A stretch of DNA of 64,000 nucleotides from Escallonia rubra (taxonomy: Eukaryota > Streptophyta > Magnoliopsida > Escalloniales > Escalloniaceae). Position 1 is the stretch's first letter. Every line of letters begins with the position of its first letter. This document shows, one piece after another, positions 25,017-35,651 of the stretch. The notes under the pieces were generated by a model. It saw only the letters and a program-made list of their open reading frames with translations. It was not told the DNA's origin and did no database searches. The position numbers and the translations under genes were made by a program. The stretch lies in the NCBI GenBank assembly GCA_033065855.1, contig JAVXUO010001293.1, positions 1 to 64,000 on the forward strand, read 5' to 3'.

Positions 25017-25262
25017 TTGTAAAAAGGTAATTACAACTTTTATATAGTGATAATTATTGAGCGTTAAAATATCTTTAGTAGCTTTTATTTAGTGAGATTA
25101 AAAGGTGCTGCACATAATTATCGTGGAAAGTGTAAGCATATTAGTTACCGCTATATAAAGAATATCTATTGTGAGACTAAAAGGTGTTGCACATAATTAT
25201 CGTGGAAAGTAGCTAACTATATATAACGATCATTAGTTACCGCTATATATTGTACCTATCTT
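25017..25262. mobile_element. Hairpin MITE (copy M3) with internal duplication
   Basis: Starts GTTGTAAAAAGGTAATTACAAC and ends near TGTACCTATC. A segment containing GTGAGACTAAAAGGTGTTGC, CACATAATTATCGTGGAAAG occurs twice, making this copy longer than the others. Confidence 0.6.
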
Positions 25263-26712
25263 TGTGTAATCTTGATAGTCACACCGTGATCTTAGTAACT
25301 TGAAGATTTGACCAGTTAATGCACAGATACATAACTTTAGTTGTATTTAATTAAGTTTTATCTCTATATGGAGTAGAAAAGACATTTTTGTAAATGTTTT
25401 ATTTCATTCCAAAGTACGAATGTACAATATTATTGTCATCTATGTAGCTTTAAACGAAAAGGAGGACAACTCCGCCCCCACGCAACACCCCCCCCCCCCC
25501 CCCAGCATGGGTGGTGAGGATAAGGATCATATATTGCATATCATCTCTGTTATTACAGTTTACTAACAAAAGATTGTCATTAAAAGTGTTTTGTTGCTGT
25601 TACTTTGTGCCAACCTTTTGTCCTTAAAACATATATATTTTGTGAAATTTTTTGTCATGTACATCATAGAATCCTCGAGCCAGTTTAAGATTGATTTTCA
25701 AAACTAATTTTTTGATTAAAACATAAAAAGTAATTTTAATTAGTTATTAGCAGAATTAGTTTCGGTTTAGTAAAAGTTATGGAAACACTTGCTTAAAGAT
25801 GTGCAAGGCGTATGGCTAATAGTGAGAAGAATAACTAAAAAGAACATCAAAGAACATGCAAAATTCTCAATATTTTTCGTTTACAGAAAACTTAAAGTAG
25901 ATAAAATTTATACTATAACTATATCTTCACTCTTTTGTAACGAACTAATTCAATTGTTCTATAAATATTTTTAAATATTTGTTCACCGTCTCATTGTATC
26001 TAGTTGCACACGGTAAAAATATTTAATGAACTTTAGTATGTGAGGGTAATTTAGAATTTTAATATGTAAAACCTGTTTTTTCCCTAAAATATGTAGAACC
26101 ATTTTGGGTGCTTTAAGCACCATGTCATTTTTTTTAAAAATACAACTCAACTTGTTTTAAAATTTTAAAATAGGTTTGACCACTCCAGAATTAATACCAA
26201 AAGTCTTCCTAATCTGGATGATGCTGTTTCAGTAACATGCTGAAATAATTGCAGTGTGCATTGCTTTCTGATCTGCGGTAAAAGACACATACGCAGGATA
26301 ATCAAGTCTCTCAATTATTATCTATTAGGTGATTTTATTGTAAAGATTCAATCAACATGAGTATAATTTATTAGCGACGAAAGAGGTTTTTAGTAGCCAG
26401 CAACAACAGTACGAAGACTACGCAAAGACTAGTGTTCAATAGTTAGGTACCAATTGATTGACTTTTTCGTCTACCCTCTAAGAAAAACAATTCAATTAAT
26501 TACAGATAAGGACGAAAAAAAGTTGTTAAAGTGGCTTATAATGAAAGCAAAAGGAATATGACCAAAGGACACATCATGCACACCACTAACTTTCTATGTT
26601 CCTCGTAGACTTAAACACGTAGCTTTGCATATGACAGGTAGATGCCTTAATCACCATAATTGACGCTTGACGAGGAAAAAGAGACACTGAAAAGTTTTGG
26701 CGCCTTTCCCTG
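25263..26712. repeat. Intergenic repeat block YZ, copy 1
   Basis: Ordered boxes: CCAAAGTACGAATG with a poly(C) run at 25490-25503, GAGCCAGTTTAAGATTGATT, CATGCAAAATTCTCAATATT, and GTTTCAGTAACATGCTGAAA with a TTAGGTACCAATTGATTG box. No gene is seen. The same order recurs at 26.86, 34.03, 38.86 and 49.8 kb. Confidence 0.65.
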
Positions 26713-26855
26713 TTGTAAAAAAATAACTACAACTTTTATATAGTGAGAGAAAAGAGTTTTGCACAGAATTGTCGCTGAAAGTGTAAGCAAAAATTTCACT
26801 AACTATATATAAAGATTATTAATTGTCACTATATGAAGGATTGTACCCATCTTTG
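26713..26855. mobile_element. Hairpin MITE (copy M4), internally deleted
   Basis: Retains both ends (TTGTAAAAAAATAACTACAA and CACTATATGAAGGATTGTAC) but lacks about 40 inner bases relative to M6. Confidence 0.6.
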
Positions 26856-28153
26856 TGTAATCCGGATAGTCACAAAGAAAATTTTCGTAATCTTAGTAAC
26901 TAGAAGATTTGACCAGTTCACATATACATAAGTTTAGTTGTATTTAAGTTTATCTCTATATGGAGCAGAAAAGATATGTTTGTAAATGTTTTAATTCATT
27001 CCAAAGTACGAATGCACAATATTATTGTCATCTATGTAGCTTTAAACGAAAAGGAGGACAACTCCGCCCTCACGCAACACCCCCCCCCCCCCCCCACCTT
27101 CCCTCCCCCTCGGTGGTGAAGATAAGGATCATATATTGCATAGCATCTCTTTATTACAGTTTGCTGACAAATTGTCATTAAAAGTGTTTTGTCGCTATTA
27201 CTATATGACAACCTTTTATCCTTCAAATGTATTTTGTGAAAATTTTTGTCATGTACATCATAGAATTCTCGAGCCAGTTTAAGATTGATTTTCAAAGCCA
27301 GTTTTTTGACTAAAACATAAAAAGCAATTTTAATTAGTTATTTGCAGAATCAGTTTCCGTTTATTAAAAGCTATGGAAACACTTGCTTAAAGATGTGTAA
27401 GGCGTATGGCTAATAGTGAGAAAAATAACTAAAAAGAGCATCAAAGAACATGCAAAATTCTCAATATTTTTCGTTCACAGAAAACTTCAAATAGATAAAC
27501 TTTATACTATAGTTATATCTTCACTATTTTGTAACGAACTAATTCAATTTCACCGTCTCATTGTATCTGGTTGCACACGGTAAAAATATTTAATGAACTT
27601 TATTATGTGAGGGTAATTTAGAATTTTAATACATAAAACCTGTTTTTTTTTTCCCGAAAATCTATAGAACCATTTAGGGTGCCTAAAACACCATGTCATT
27701 TTTGTAAAATAAAACACAACTTATTTTAAAATCTTTAAAATAGGTTTGACCACTCTAGAATCAATATCAAAAGCCTTCCTAATCTAGGTGATGCTGTTTG
27801 ATTAACATGCTGAAATAATTGCAGTGCATATTTTCTTTTTGATATGCGGTAAAAGACACCTATATAGGAAAATCAAGTCTCTCAATTATTTTCTACTAGG
27901 TGCTTTTATTGTAAAGATGCAATCAACATGAGTATAATTTATTAGTGACGAAAGAGGTTTTTAGTGCCCCGCAACAACAGTACGAAGACTCTGCAAAGAC
28001 TAGTGTTCAATAATTCAGTTAGGTACCAATTGATTGACTTTTTCGTCCACTACATTTGCTTCCTCACGAAGAAAAACAATACAATTATTTACATATAAGG
28101 ACGAAAAAGAGTTGTTAAAGTAGGCATATAATGAAAGCAAAAGGCAAAAGAGA
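26856..28153. repeat. Intergenic repeat block YZ, copy 2
   Basis: Tandem neighbour of copy 1 with the same order of boxes, a poly(C) run near 27080-27095 and the TTTCGTCCACTACATTTGC box near 28042. It leads directly into C1. No gene. Confidence 0.65.
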
Positions 28154-29488
28154 CACTTTTCCTCGTCTTCTTCGACAAGATTTTTCTAGTAGAGATCAAC
28201 AGAGAGACAAGTACTACCAGATGGTGCACCTTTTATCGTGGCTGGGTTAGTTTTAGGGCTAATTACACCTATGTCCCTGAGGTTAGGGGGTAATTACAGT
28301 CAAGGACACTAAGTTTCAAAATGTAACATACGTGACCAAAAAAAGTTAAAAAAGTAACACTTTTATCCAACCGTTAGGGTTCCGTCCAAAAAGTGTAATT
28401 TTCGTCATTACGTATTTTGAAAATGGCAATATTGCCCCTGTACAGTATATCGTGAATAATTATAATTTATAAATTTTAAATTAGGATATCAAACCCTAAT
28501 TTTTTTAAATTAGGGTTTTAAAACCTAATTTGAAAATTAGGCTTATCAAACCCTGAAATTAAGAACCTAATTTGAAAATTAGGGTTTCAAAACCCTAATT
28601 TTCAAATTAGGGTTTCTATCTCCAGATCTGATCTCGCCGCCAGCAGCCCAAGCCTCATCCCTCACCCCACGCCGCCGGCAGCCTCTCTCGGCCCACCATC
28701 CGGCAGACTCGCCCCACCCCACCACGCCGGCAAGCCCTTTGGCAAACCCACACCGCTGATACGCCGCCGGCAAGCCCCTTGGCAAACCCACGCCGTTGAG
28801 ACACCGCCGGCAGCCCTTTCTCACTCTAAACCCCATTTCAATTCAATTCAGTAATTCAATTCAATTCAACGGAGTGGTCGTCGTCATTTCTTGGGCGACG
28901 GGGGTCTTTGAGCGATGATCGGCGTCCGACTCGAGGAGAGGAGAGAAAGCTGTGCGACGACGGGGGAGGGGGAGGGTGGTACGGTGGCCGGGGAAGGGTG
29001 AGGGTGTTGCGGTGACGGGGATGGGGCCAATGATTGTAGCGACGACGAAGGGCGGAGGCAGACGGGGTGGGTGGGGGGTGACTGGGGGAGGGAGGGCTGG
29101 GGGGGGGGGGGGGCGAAGGGCAGGGGTGTGGGTGGCGGCGAAGTGGATGGGGAAAGGGTGGGGGAAGAGAGAGAGAGTGAAAAAAATTTAGGGTTTTTCT
29201 TTTCTAAAAAGAGACAATGGCATTTAAAAAAATAACTTTCTAACCTAAGGGTAATAAAGTCATTTTGTTAAAACCGTTAGAATTTTTAGGGTTCCGTTTG
29301 GTCAATGGACACAAGTGTAATTTGTTCAAACTATTGTCCTTGCCTGTAATTACTCAAAAACCTCAGGGATATAGGTGTAATTAACCCTTAGTTTTAATAA
29401 TATGTATATGTTTCCGCCGCAAAGGGAGAGCACAGAAGACGATGAAAGCCCCATAGAGAAGTACAATGATTTCAGGGCGGACCTCTGA
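28154..29488 (+). pseudogene. C1: B-derived MKAPGR gene fragment split by a MULE
   Basis: The left part (28154-28255) aligns in order with the middle of B-type genes: a TTTCCTCGTCTTCTTCGAC segment equivalent to the helix before the membrane, then GGTGCACCTTTT...GCTGGGTTAG encoding the membrane segment. The right part (29397-29488) continues with the Arg-rich stretch and ACGATGAAAGCCCC (MKAP) and ends at TGA. A 1132-bp transposon sits between them. Frameshifts and in-frame stops are present as well. Confidence 0.65.
28256..29387. mobile_element. Non-autonomous MULE with 9-bp target duplication
   Basis: Terminal inverted repeats: GGGCTAATTACACCTATGTC at the left and, inverted, GGGTTAATTACACCTATATC at the right. 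Exact 9-bp duplications TTAGTTTTA lie at 28247-28255 and 29388-29396. Inside are alternating AAATTAGGGTTT inverted repeats (28480-28615), then a GC-rich core at about 28615-29180 that might be captured gene sequence. No transposase is seen. The 9-bp duplication assigns it to the Mutator superfamily. Confidence 0.85.
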
Positions 29489-31207
29489 AGTTAAAAAAAA
29501 ATATCTAATTATTTTGTGCTAAGAAAACTTTCAAAATAAATAAACTTTATATTATGATTATTTCTTCACTGTTCTGTATAATGAACTGCTTCATATGTTA
29601 TATAACTAATTTTAAATATTTGTTCACTATTTCTTTGTATCTAATTGTATAGAGTAAGAATATATAGTAAAGCCTTAAAAAGAACAATCTTAAAAGAAAA
29701 GAAAGGCATCTAATGTGGCATATTGTAAAAAATGTGAGGGTAATTTGGTACTTTTGGTGGTCAAACATGTTTTTCCGAAAGTATTTAAAATCATAAATAG
29801 CAAAACCGTGGTTCATGGTTTTAAACTTTTTTTTTATTTCTTTTTTTTTTGTTTTATGAAACACAGACCTGCTTTAAACTATTCAAAATAGGTTTAACTA
29901 CTTTAGAATCAATCTAAAAATTCTACTTGCTTTAAACAAAATAAAAAATATTTGCCTATTTTAGAATTAAACTCAAACACCATCCTACACTATTTTACTT
30001 TGGGTGGTGCAGTTTAATTGAGTTATAGTAATTGTACTCTGTAGATTTGCTTTCTCATCTGATCTGCTAGCTGTGGTAAAAGACACCAACACATGATAAT
30101 CAAGTCTCTCCGTTATTATCTACTAAGTGCTTTTATCGTAAAGATGCAATTATCATTAATACAATTTTTAGCGACGAAAGAGATTTTTAGTGGCCAACGA
30201 CAATATCACGAAGACTCTGCAAAGACTAGTGTTAATTTACAAAGACTAGTGTTAATTACTTGAGGATGATTTGGTTAGGTAGCAATTAATTGGCTCTTTT
30301 GTCCACTTTATTAGTTTGCTTCCTCACAAAGGAAAATAGTAATATTGTTAGAAATTTGATAGGATAGGAATCACAACTATAGACTTTGAGACGCGTAACG
30401 CTATCTTTAAAGTTTTATTTGTCACCACTCAAAATCGAGTTTGCTAACGGGTTAACGACAAACAATCGTCCGGGATACAACAAAGTCTTTTGAGAATCTT
30501 CAAATAGCAAATTTGAAAATTCCCCTTGAAATTTTCTTCAAAGCAAAGTACGTTTTGGCCATAGAAATTTTACAGAAAAAAAGAGATAGCAAGCAAGGGT
30601 TCTGGAAGAACACAAAAATCTTGTATTTATAAAACCTGAGGTGTAACAGAATATACACAACTGTTGGGAGAAGGCAATTGAAACATTTAAAAAATTTGAA
30701 ATAAAATAACTGTCAGAAAATAAATCAAAATCAAAATTTTAAATAAATCACACCTTTTTAGTAAATCTATTTTCTCTGAAAATACAAAATATTTTCCAAA
30801 AAACACACGCCTAAACTTGCTCACCCGCATGCGGATAGCATGGGAACTATTTTCTTATGTAATCCGCATCCGACCCACCCCATTGCCATTCTTATTTTAA
30901 ATTAGTTTTTGATTAAAACTTAAACAGCTTTCAAAAATAATTCTAATCGGTTATTAACGGAACCGGTTTTCATTTAGTAAAAGTTACAGAAATACTTGCT
31001 CAAAGGTGAGAAAGGTATTTGGCTAGTAGTGCTGAAAACCATGCTAGCTAGTACGAAAATTAACCAAAAAGAGCATTAAAGAACATGCAGAATTCTCAAT
31101 ATTTTTCGTGAGTAAAAATTTTAGAATAAACAAACTTGATATAATAGCTATTTCTTCCCTCTTTTGTGCGGAGTGTAACAAACTACTTCATATGCCCTAT
31201 AAATATA
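29489..31207. repeat. Cluster repeat U, copy 1
   Basis: About 1.7 kb that follows C1 and recurs after C2 (35.65-37.55 kb) and C4 (41.37-42.74 kb). It includes an LTR-like segment. No gene is supported. Confidence 0.65.
30346..30893. mobile_element. LTR-like segment (copy 1), truncated
   Basis: Starts TGTTAGAAATTTGATAGGAT and contains a promoter-like CTTGTATTTATAAAACC, as in plant LTRs. The end is cut relative to the copy at 42.24 kb. No target duplication was recognised, so this is tentative. Confidence 0.35.
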
Positions 31208-31216
31208 TTTAAATAT

Positions 31217-31386
31217 GGGTCGTGATTTATTGCTAGCGCTAGCACGTTGCTAGCGCTGTTTTGCCGTCCGCTACATAATGTAGCGGACGATAATTTACCG
31301 TCCGCTACATAATGTAGCGGACGATAATTTACCGTCCGCTACATTATATAGCGGACGTTGCTAGCGCTAGCAACGGATCAGCTCCC
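31217..31386. mobile_element. 170-bp palindromic MITE with three inner palindromes
   Basis: Inverted ends: GGGTCGTGATTTATTGCTAG and, inverted from the right, GGGAGCTGATCCGTTGCTAG. Both continue into CGCTAGCA. The 9-bp flanks TTTAAATAT (31208-31216) and TTTGAATAT (31387-31395) agree at 8 of 9 positions. The sister repeat at 37.33 kb shows the empty site. Inside, a 25-bp palindrome starting CGTCCGCTAC and ending GTAGCGGACG occurs at 31265-31289, 31299-31323 and 31333-31357, with a 34-bp period. The 9-bp duplication suggests a Mutator-type source. Confidence 0.85.
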
Positions 31387-31395
31387 TTTGAATAT

Positions 31396-32133
31396 TTGTT
31401 CACCATTTCTTTATATCTGTTTGCACATAGAGATACAGAGTAATACTCAGTGAAGCTCAAAAAGGAACAATTTTTTTAGAAAAAAGCATTCAGTGTCATG
31501 CCGTAATAAATGTGAGAATAATCTAGTACTTTTGTGCGTGAAACCTGCTTTTTTGAAAGTGTGTAGAACCATAAACCACAGTTTCTAGAATCGTTGCAAA
31601 CATTTTTTCTTTTATTTTTTGGGTGTTTTAGCACCTTACCTGTTCTTCCAAATATAACAAAAACCTGTTTTAAAATGTTTAAAATTTGTTTCACTATTCT
31701 AGAATCAATATCAAACACCCACCTAATTTGAGTTGGGTTATTTTATTAACATGCTAGAGTAATTTTCGCCTATACACACACACACACACACAAGCTTACT
31801 TTCTGATATGCGATAAAGACACCTACACTGGATAATCAAGGTGGTCCTTTTATTGTAAAGGTACAATTAACATAGATACAACTTTGTAGCGAGGAAAGAG
31901 GTTTTTAGTGCCATCGAGAACAGCACGGTGGCTCGGCAGACTAGTGTTAATTAGTTGAGTATGACTGGTGTAGGTAGTTGGTACCAATTAATTGGCTTCT
32001 TTGTCCACTACATTTGCTTCCTGTGGAAGGAAAATAGTAGAATGATTGCAGATAAAAAAAAAAAAAAACAACCGTTAAAGTAGGATCGCAATGAAAGCGC
32101 AAAAGGAGATCATGAAATGAACAAATTTCGGTA
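31396..32133. repeat. Cluster repeat sequence with (CA)n
   Basis: AT-rich repeat DNA shared with 37.34-37.55 kb and 23.1-23.47 kb. A (CA)n microsatellite lies near 31773-31791. No gene. Confidence 0.55.
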
Positions 32134-32320
32134 CAATCTTCTTCCAACTTCGCATAGAGTGAAAATTATTAGTCGCTACATCTTTTTAATAATTTTTCTG
32201 ATAACACTTTTAGCGACAATTCATAATAGCATTTTTTTAACTCCACTAAATGAAAAGCCACTAGATATATTGAACGACTATATATTAATTGTCACTATAT
32301 GAGAGGTTGGAGAAAAATTC
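32134..32320. mobile_element. Hairpin MITE (copy M5)
   Basis: Colinear with M2 and at the same position relative to A2 as M2 has to A1. It was therefore probably duplicated with the gene rather than inserted independently. Confidence 0.7.
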
Positions 32321-33303
32321 ATTCAATCCGAATAGCAGTCAATTTTTTCTCATCAAATTAGTAGACATCATACACGCCACTAAGTTGGTTGTGGCTCGGA
32401 ACCAACTTAGAAATTCTTATGATCCGACACCAACATTTTGCCCATCACATATACCGTGTTCTTCGTAGAACACGAACATGTAACTTTACATATGATAGGA
32501 AGATGCCGTCATCATGAATAATTGATGTATATGATTAGGAAAAAGAGGCAAATGTCCGCGTCTTTCTATGCCTGCCACTTTCTAACGCGAGAGGAAGAGA
32601 GGAAAAGGGGGGGGGGGGGGGGGGGGGTGTTAGCGGTGGTAAACTAGCACCTTTTCTCTTGGCTGGGTTAGTTTTCATTGTTTATACATGTTTTGTTTAC
32701 CCTCTTATCGTTGCTAAAATTCATTTTGACAAATTTTAACGTTTTACGGATAAATAAGAAAGTGAATTATCTTAACAACGCCTTTTTAACATCACTATTG
32801 AATTTTAGTAAACATATTCAGTGATCAACATTGTTTGTTTACAACCCAATCCAAATTACAGCTAAAACTCCATGATTCCATGCGACGACGTGCTCTTTTA
32901 ACCAAAACACAGAACTCTTTGCAACCTAACGCCGTGAAAATTACCATTCACTAAGTTGGATCGTGGAATATAATGAAGGATTGGAAAGATGGATATTCAC
33001 AAGTACGTAGAGAGCCATTAGCATTCAAAGCTGTGATCAAAACACGGTTGACACAACATAAATAACTAAACACAACAAACATTACAACTGCGAGAAAAAA
33101 GGAAAAACATAGTGAAATAAGACTTCATAGCAACAACACCTTAATTATAGTGGATAGTCTGCGTCTCCCGCCGCAGCACAACCGTTCATACCTTGGCATC
33201 CAAGTAAAACAATGTACACGCTAACAGAGTACACGGAGACATTTTTTGCTCAGATGCACCGAGATAAACTGTTGGCTGCCCTGCTGCGCCCTCGTTCTTA
33301 GTG
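32321..33303. repeat. Conserved 3' flank block of A2
   Basis: Duplicate of 23657-24396, with a poly(G) run near 32607-32627 and an extra stretch ending AACTGTTGGCTGCCCTG just 3' of the gene. It likely holds the A2 3' untranslated region. Confidence 0.6.
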
Positions 33304-33624
33304 TCAATCACGAGAGGGACGATGAAGGTCGCGGAAATAGGTAGCAGGGGAATGCTCAAAATCGTCCCTATAAATGGTGCCGTCCCTTCCAGGTGCTTTC
33401 ATCGTCTTCCTCTGGTTGTCAGCAACGGGGGTCTCTGAGGAGCCAGAGAAAAGGCTGAATATGCCCTTTGCCACAAGAGCTGCACCAGCCAATACCCCGA
33501 CCCCTTCCCCAATAACCTTGGCTACCTCCATGAACTCCTCGTCCTCCTTTTTCTTCTGTGCATCGGAGGAAGTGGCGGTGCTGTTGTTGGGTCCAGACCA
33601 CTCTGTGCTCTTGTTTCCACTCAT
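33304..33624 (-). CDS. A2: small single-pass membrane protein, MKAPGR family
   Basis: An intact 106-residue frame from ATG at 33624. Residues 1-36 are polar, with an acidic/basic stretch KKKEDEEF. Residues 37-59 are a glycine-rich membrane segment (VGVLAGAALVAKGIFSLF), followed by SGSSETPVAD. The C-terminal module has MKAPGRDG at 75-82, YRDDFE and PATYFRDLHRPSRD. It carries a single module, unlike A1, and is the best candidate for the ancestral A architecture. The topology cannot be fixed; Lys residues flank the segment on both sides. No function is known. Position: downstream of MITE M5 and flank block, promoter block to its right. Confidence 0.7.
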   Translation of the reverse strand: MSGNKSTEWSGPNNSTATSSDAQKKKEDEEFMEVAKVIGEGVGVLAGAALVAKGIFSLFSGSSETPVADNQRKTMKAPGRDGTIYRDDFEHSPATYFRDLHRPSRD

Positions 33625-33682
33625 TCTTTATATGCTTGATTCTCAGGCTGGTCAATGTGCATAATGTGTAGGCCACTTTGGT

Positions 33683-33692
33683 TATATATATA
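33683..33692 (-). promoter_or_regulatory. TATA box of A2
   Basis: TATATATATA at the same distance from the ATG as in A1, inside the same conserved promoter block. Confidence 0.6.
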
Positions 33693-33839
33693 GGAACCTT
33701 GGAGGAACCTGAAGGTCACATGGGGATGGGTGGTTTCCTGGGTAAGTCACAAGTGTGAAAGATTGACCAGTTGTGGTACCAAAAATATTTGGGGAAACTA
33801 AGAGGGTGTGATCTTGGGAAAAGTTTTGGCGCTTTCCTG

Positions 33840-34028
33840 GGTTGTAAAAAGATAATTATAACTCTTATACAGTGACAATTATTGAGCGTAAAAATATGTT
33901 TACTAGCTTTTATTTAGTGAGACCAAGAAGTGCTGCACAAAATTGTCGCTGAAAGTGTAAACAAAAGTCTCGCTAACTATAGATAACGATCATTAATTGT
34001 CGCTATATGAAGGATTGTACCTATCTTT
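33840..34028. mobile_element. Hairpin MITE (copy M6)
   Basis: Runs from GTTGTAAAAAGATAATTATA to CGCTATATGAAGGATTGTAC and carries the inner boxes TTTAGTGAGACC and ATTGTCGCTGAAAGTG. It sits upstream of A2 as M3 does upstream of A1. Confidence 0.65.
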
Positions 34029-35440
34029 GTGTGATCAGGATAGTCACAAAGAAAATTTCCGTGATCTTAGTAACTTGAAGATTTGACCAGTTAATTCACA
34101 GATACATAACTTTAGTTGTATTTGAGTTTATCTCTATATGGAGTAGAAAATATATTTTTGTAAATGTTTTATTTCATTCCAAAGTACGAATGCACAATAT
34201 TATTGTCATCTATGTATCCTTAAACGAAAAGGACAACTCCGCCCCCACGCAACACCCCACCCCCTCCGCAACACGGGTGGGGATAAGGACCATATATTGC
34301 AGAGCATCTCGATCTGTTATTACAGTTTACTAACAAAAAATTGTCATTAAAAGTGTTTTGTCGCTGGTACTATGTGACAACCTTTTGTTCCTAAAATATA
34401 TTTTGTGAAAATTTTTGTCATGTACAACATAGAATCCTTGAGCCAATTTAAGATTGATTTTCAAAACTAGTTTTTTGATTGAAACATAAAAAGCAATATT
34501 AATTAGTTATTAGCAGAATCAGTTTCCGTTTAGTAAAAGCTATGGAAACACTTGCTTAAAGATGTGTAAGGCGTATGGCTAATAGTGAGAAAAATTACTA
34601 AAAAGAGCATCAAAGAACATGCAAAATTCTCAATATTTTTCGTTTACAGAAAACTTAAAATAGACAAACTTTATACTATAGCTATATCTTCACTCTTTTG
34701 TAACGAACTAATTCAATTGTCCTATAAATATTTTTAAATATTTGTTCACCGTCTCACTGTATCTGGTTGCACACGGTAAAAATATTTAATGAACTTTAGT
34801 ATGTGAGGGTAATTTAGAATTTTAATATGTAAAACCTGTTTTTTTTTTCCCGAAAATCTGTAGAACCATTTAGGGTGATTTAATCACCATGTCATTTTTG
34901 TAAAGTACAACACAACTTGTTTTAAAATCATTAATATAGCTTTGACCACTCTAAAACCAATACCAAAAGCCTTTCTAATTTGGGTGATGCTGTTTCATTA
35001 ACATGCTGAAATAATTGAGTGTGCATATTTGCTTTCCGATATGCGGTAAAAGACATCTACAGAGAAAAATCAAGTCTCTCAATTATTATATACTAGGTGC
35101 TTTTATTGTAAAGATGCAATTACCATGAGTATAATTTATTAGTGACGAAAGATTTTTTCTGTGGCCAGCAACAATATTACGAAGACCCTGCAAAGACTAG
35201 TGTTTAGTAGTTTCAGTTAGGTACCAATTGATTGGTTTTTTCGTCCATTACATTTGCTTCCTCACGAAAGAAAACAATACAATTATTTGCAGATAAGGAC
35301 GAAAAAGATTTGTTAAAGTAGGACTATAACGAAAGCAAAATAAAATTTTGACCCCACGCCAACTTTTTATGTTCCTCGTAAACTTAAACATGTAGCTTTG
35401 CATATGACACGAAGATGCCTTAATCACGATAATTGATGCT
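34029..35440. repeat. Intergenic repeat block YZ, copy 3
   Basis: Same box order as 25263-26712, ending at the CGATAATTGATGCTTGACG sequence that precedes C2. No gene. Confidence 0.6.
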
Positions 35441-35651
35441 TGACGAGGAAAAAGAGGCACTTCTCCTCGTCATCTTCGACAAGATTGTTCTAGCAGAGAT
35501 CAATAGGGAGACAAGTACTACTAGATGGTGCACCTTTTATCATGGCCGGGTTAGTTTTAATAATATGTACATGTTGCTGCCGCAGAGGGAGAGCACGGAA
35601 GACGATGAAAGCCCCAGGGAGAAGTACAATGATTTTAGGGCAGACCTCTGA
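35441..35651 (+). pseudogene. C2: decayed B-type MKAPGR gene
   Basis: Nucleotide-level relative of B1/B2 from the helix before the membrane (CTCGTCATCTTCGACAAG) through the membrane segment (GCACCTTTTATCATGGCC), the Cys/Arg stretch (TGTACATGTTGCTGCCGC) and the MKAP codons, to TGA at 35649. The parts lie in different frames, and the FESNPRSYFR end is lost. Confidence 0.65.

Noticed and set aside
28579-29191. Gly/Arg-rich frames inside the MULE
   Set aside because: Low-complexity GC-rich transposon sequence on both strands; no coding pattern.
31265-31357. Regularly spaced repeats resembling a small CRISPR array
   Set aside because: The repeats are palindromes with constant 9-bp spacers inside a MITE in plant nuclear DNA; no spacer diversity.
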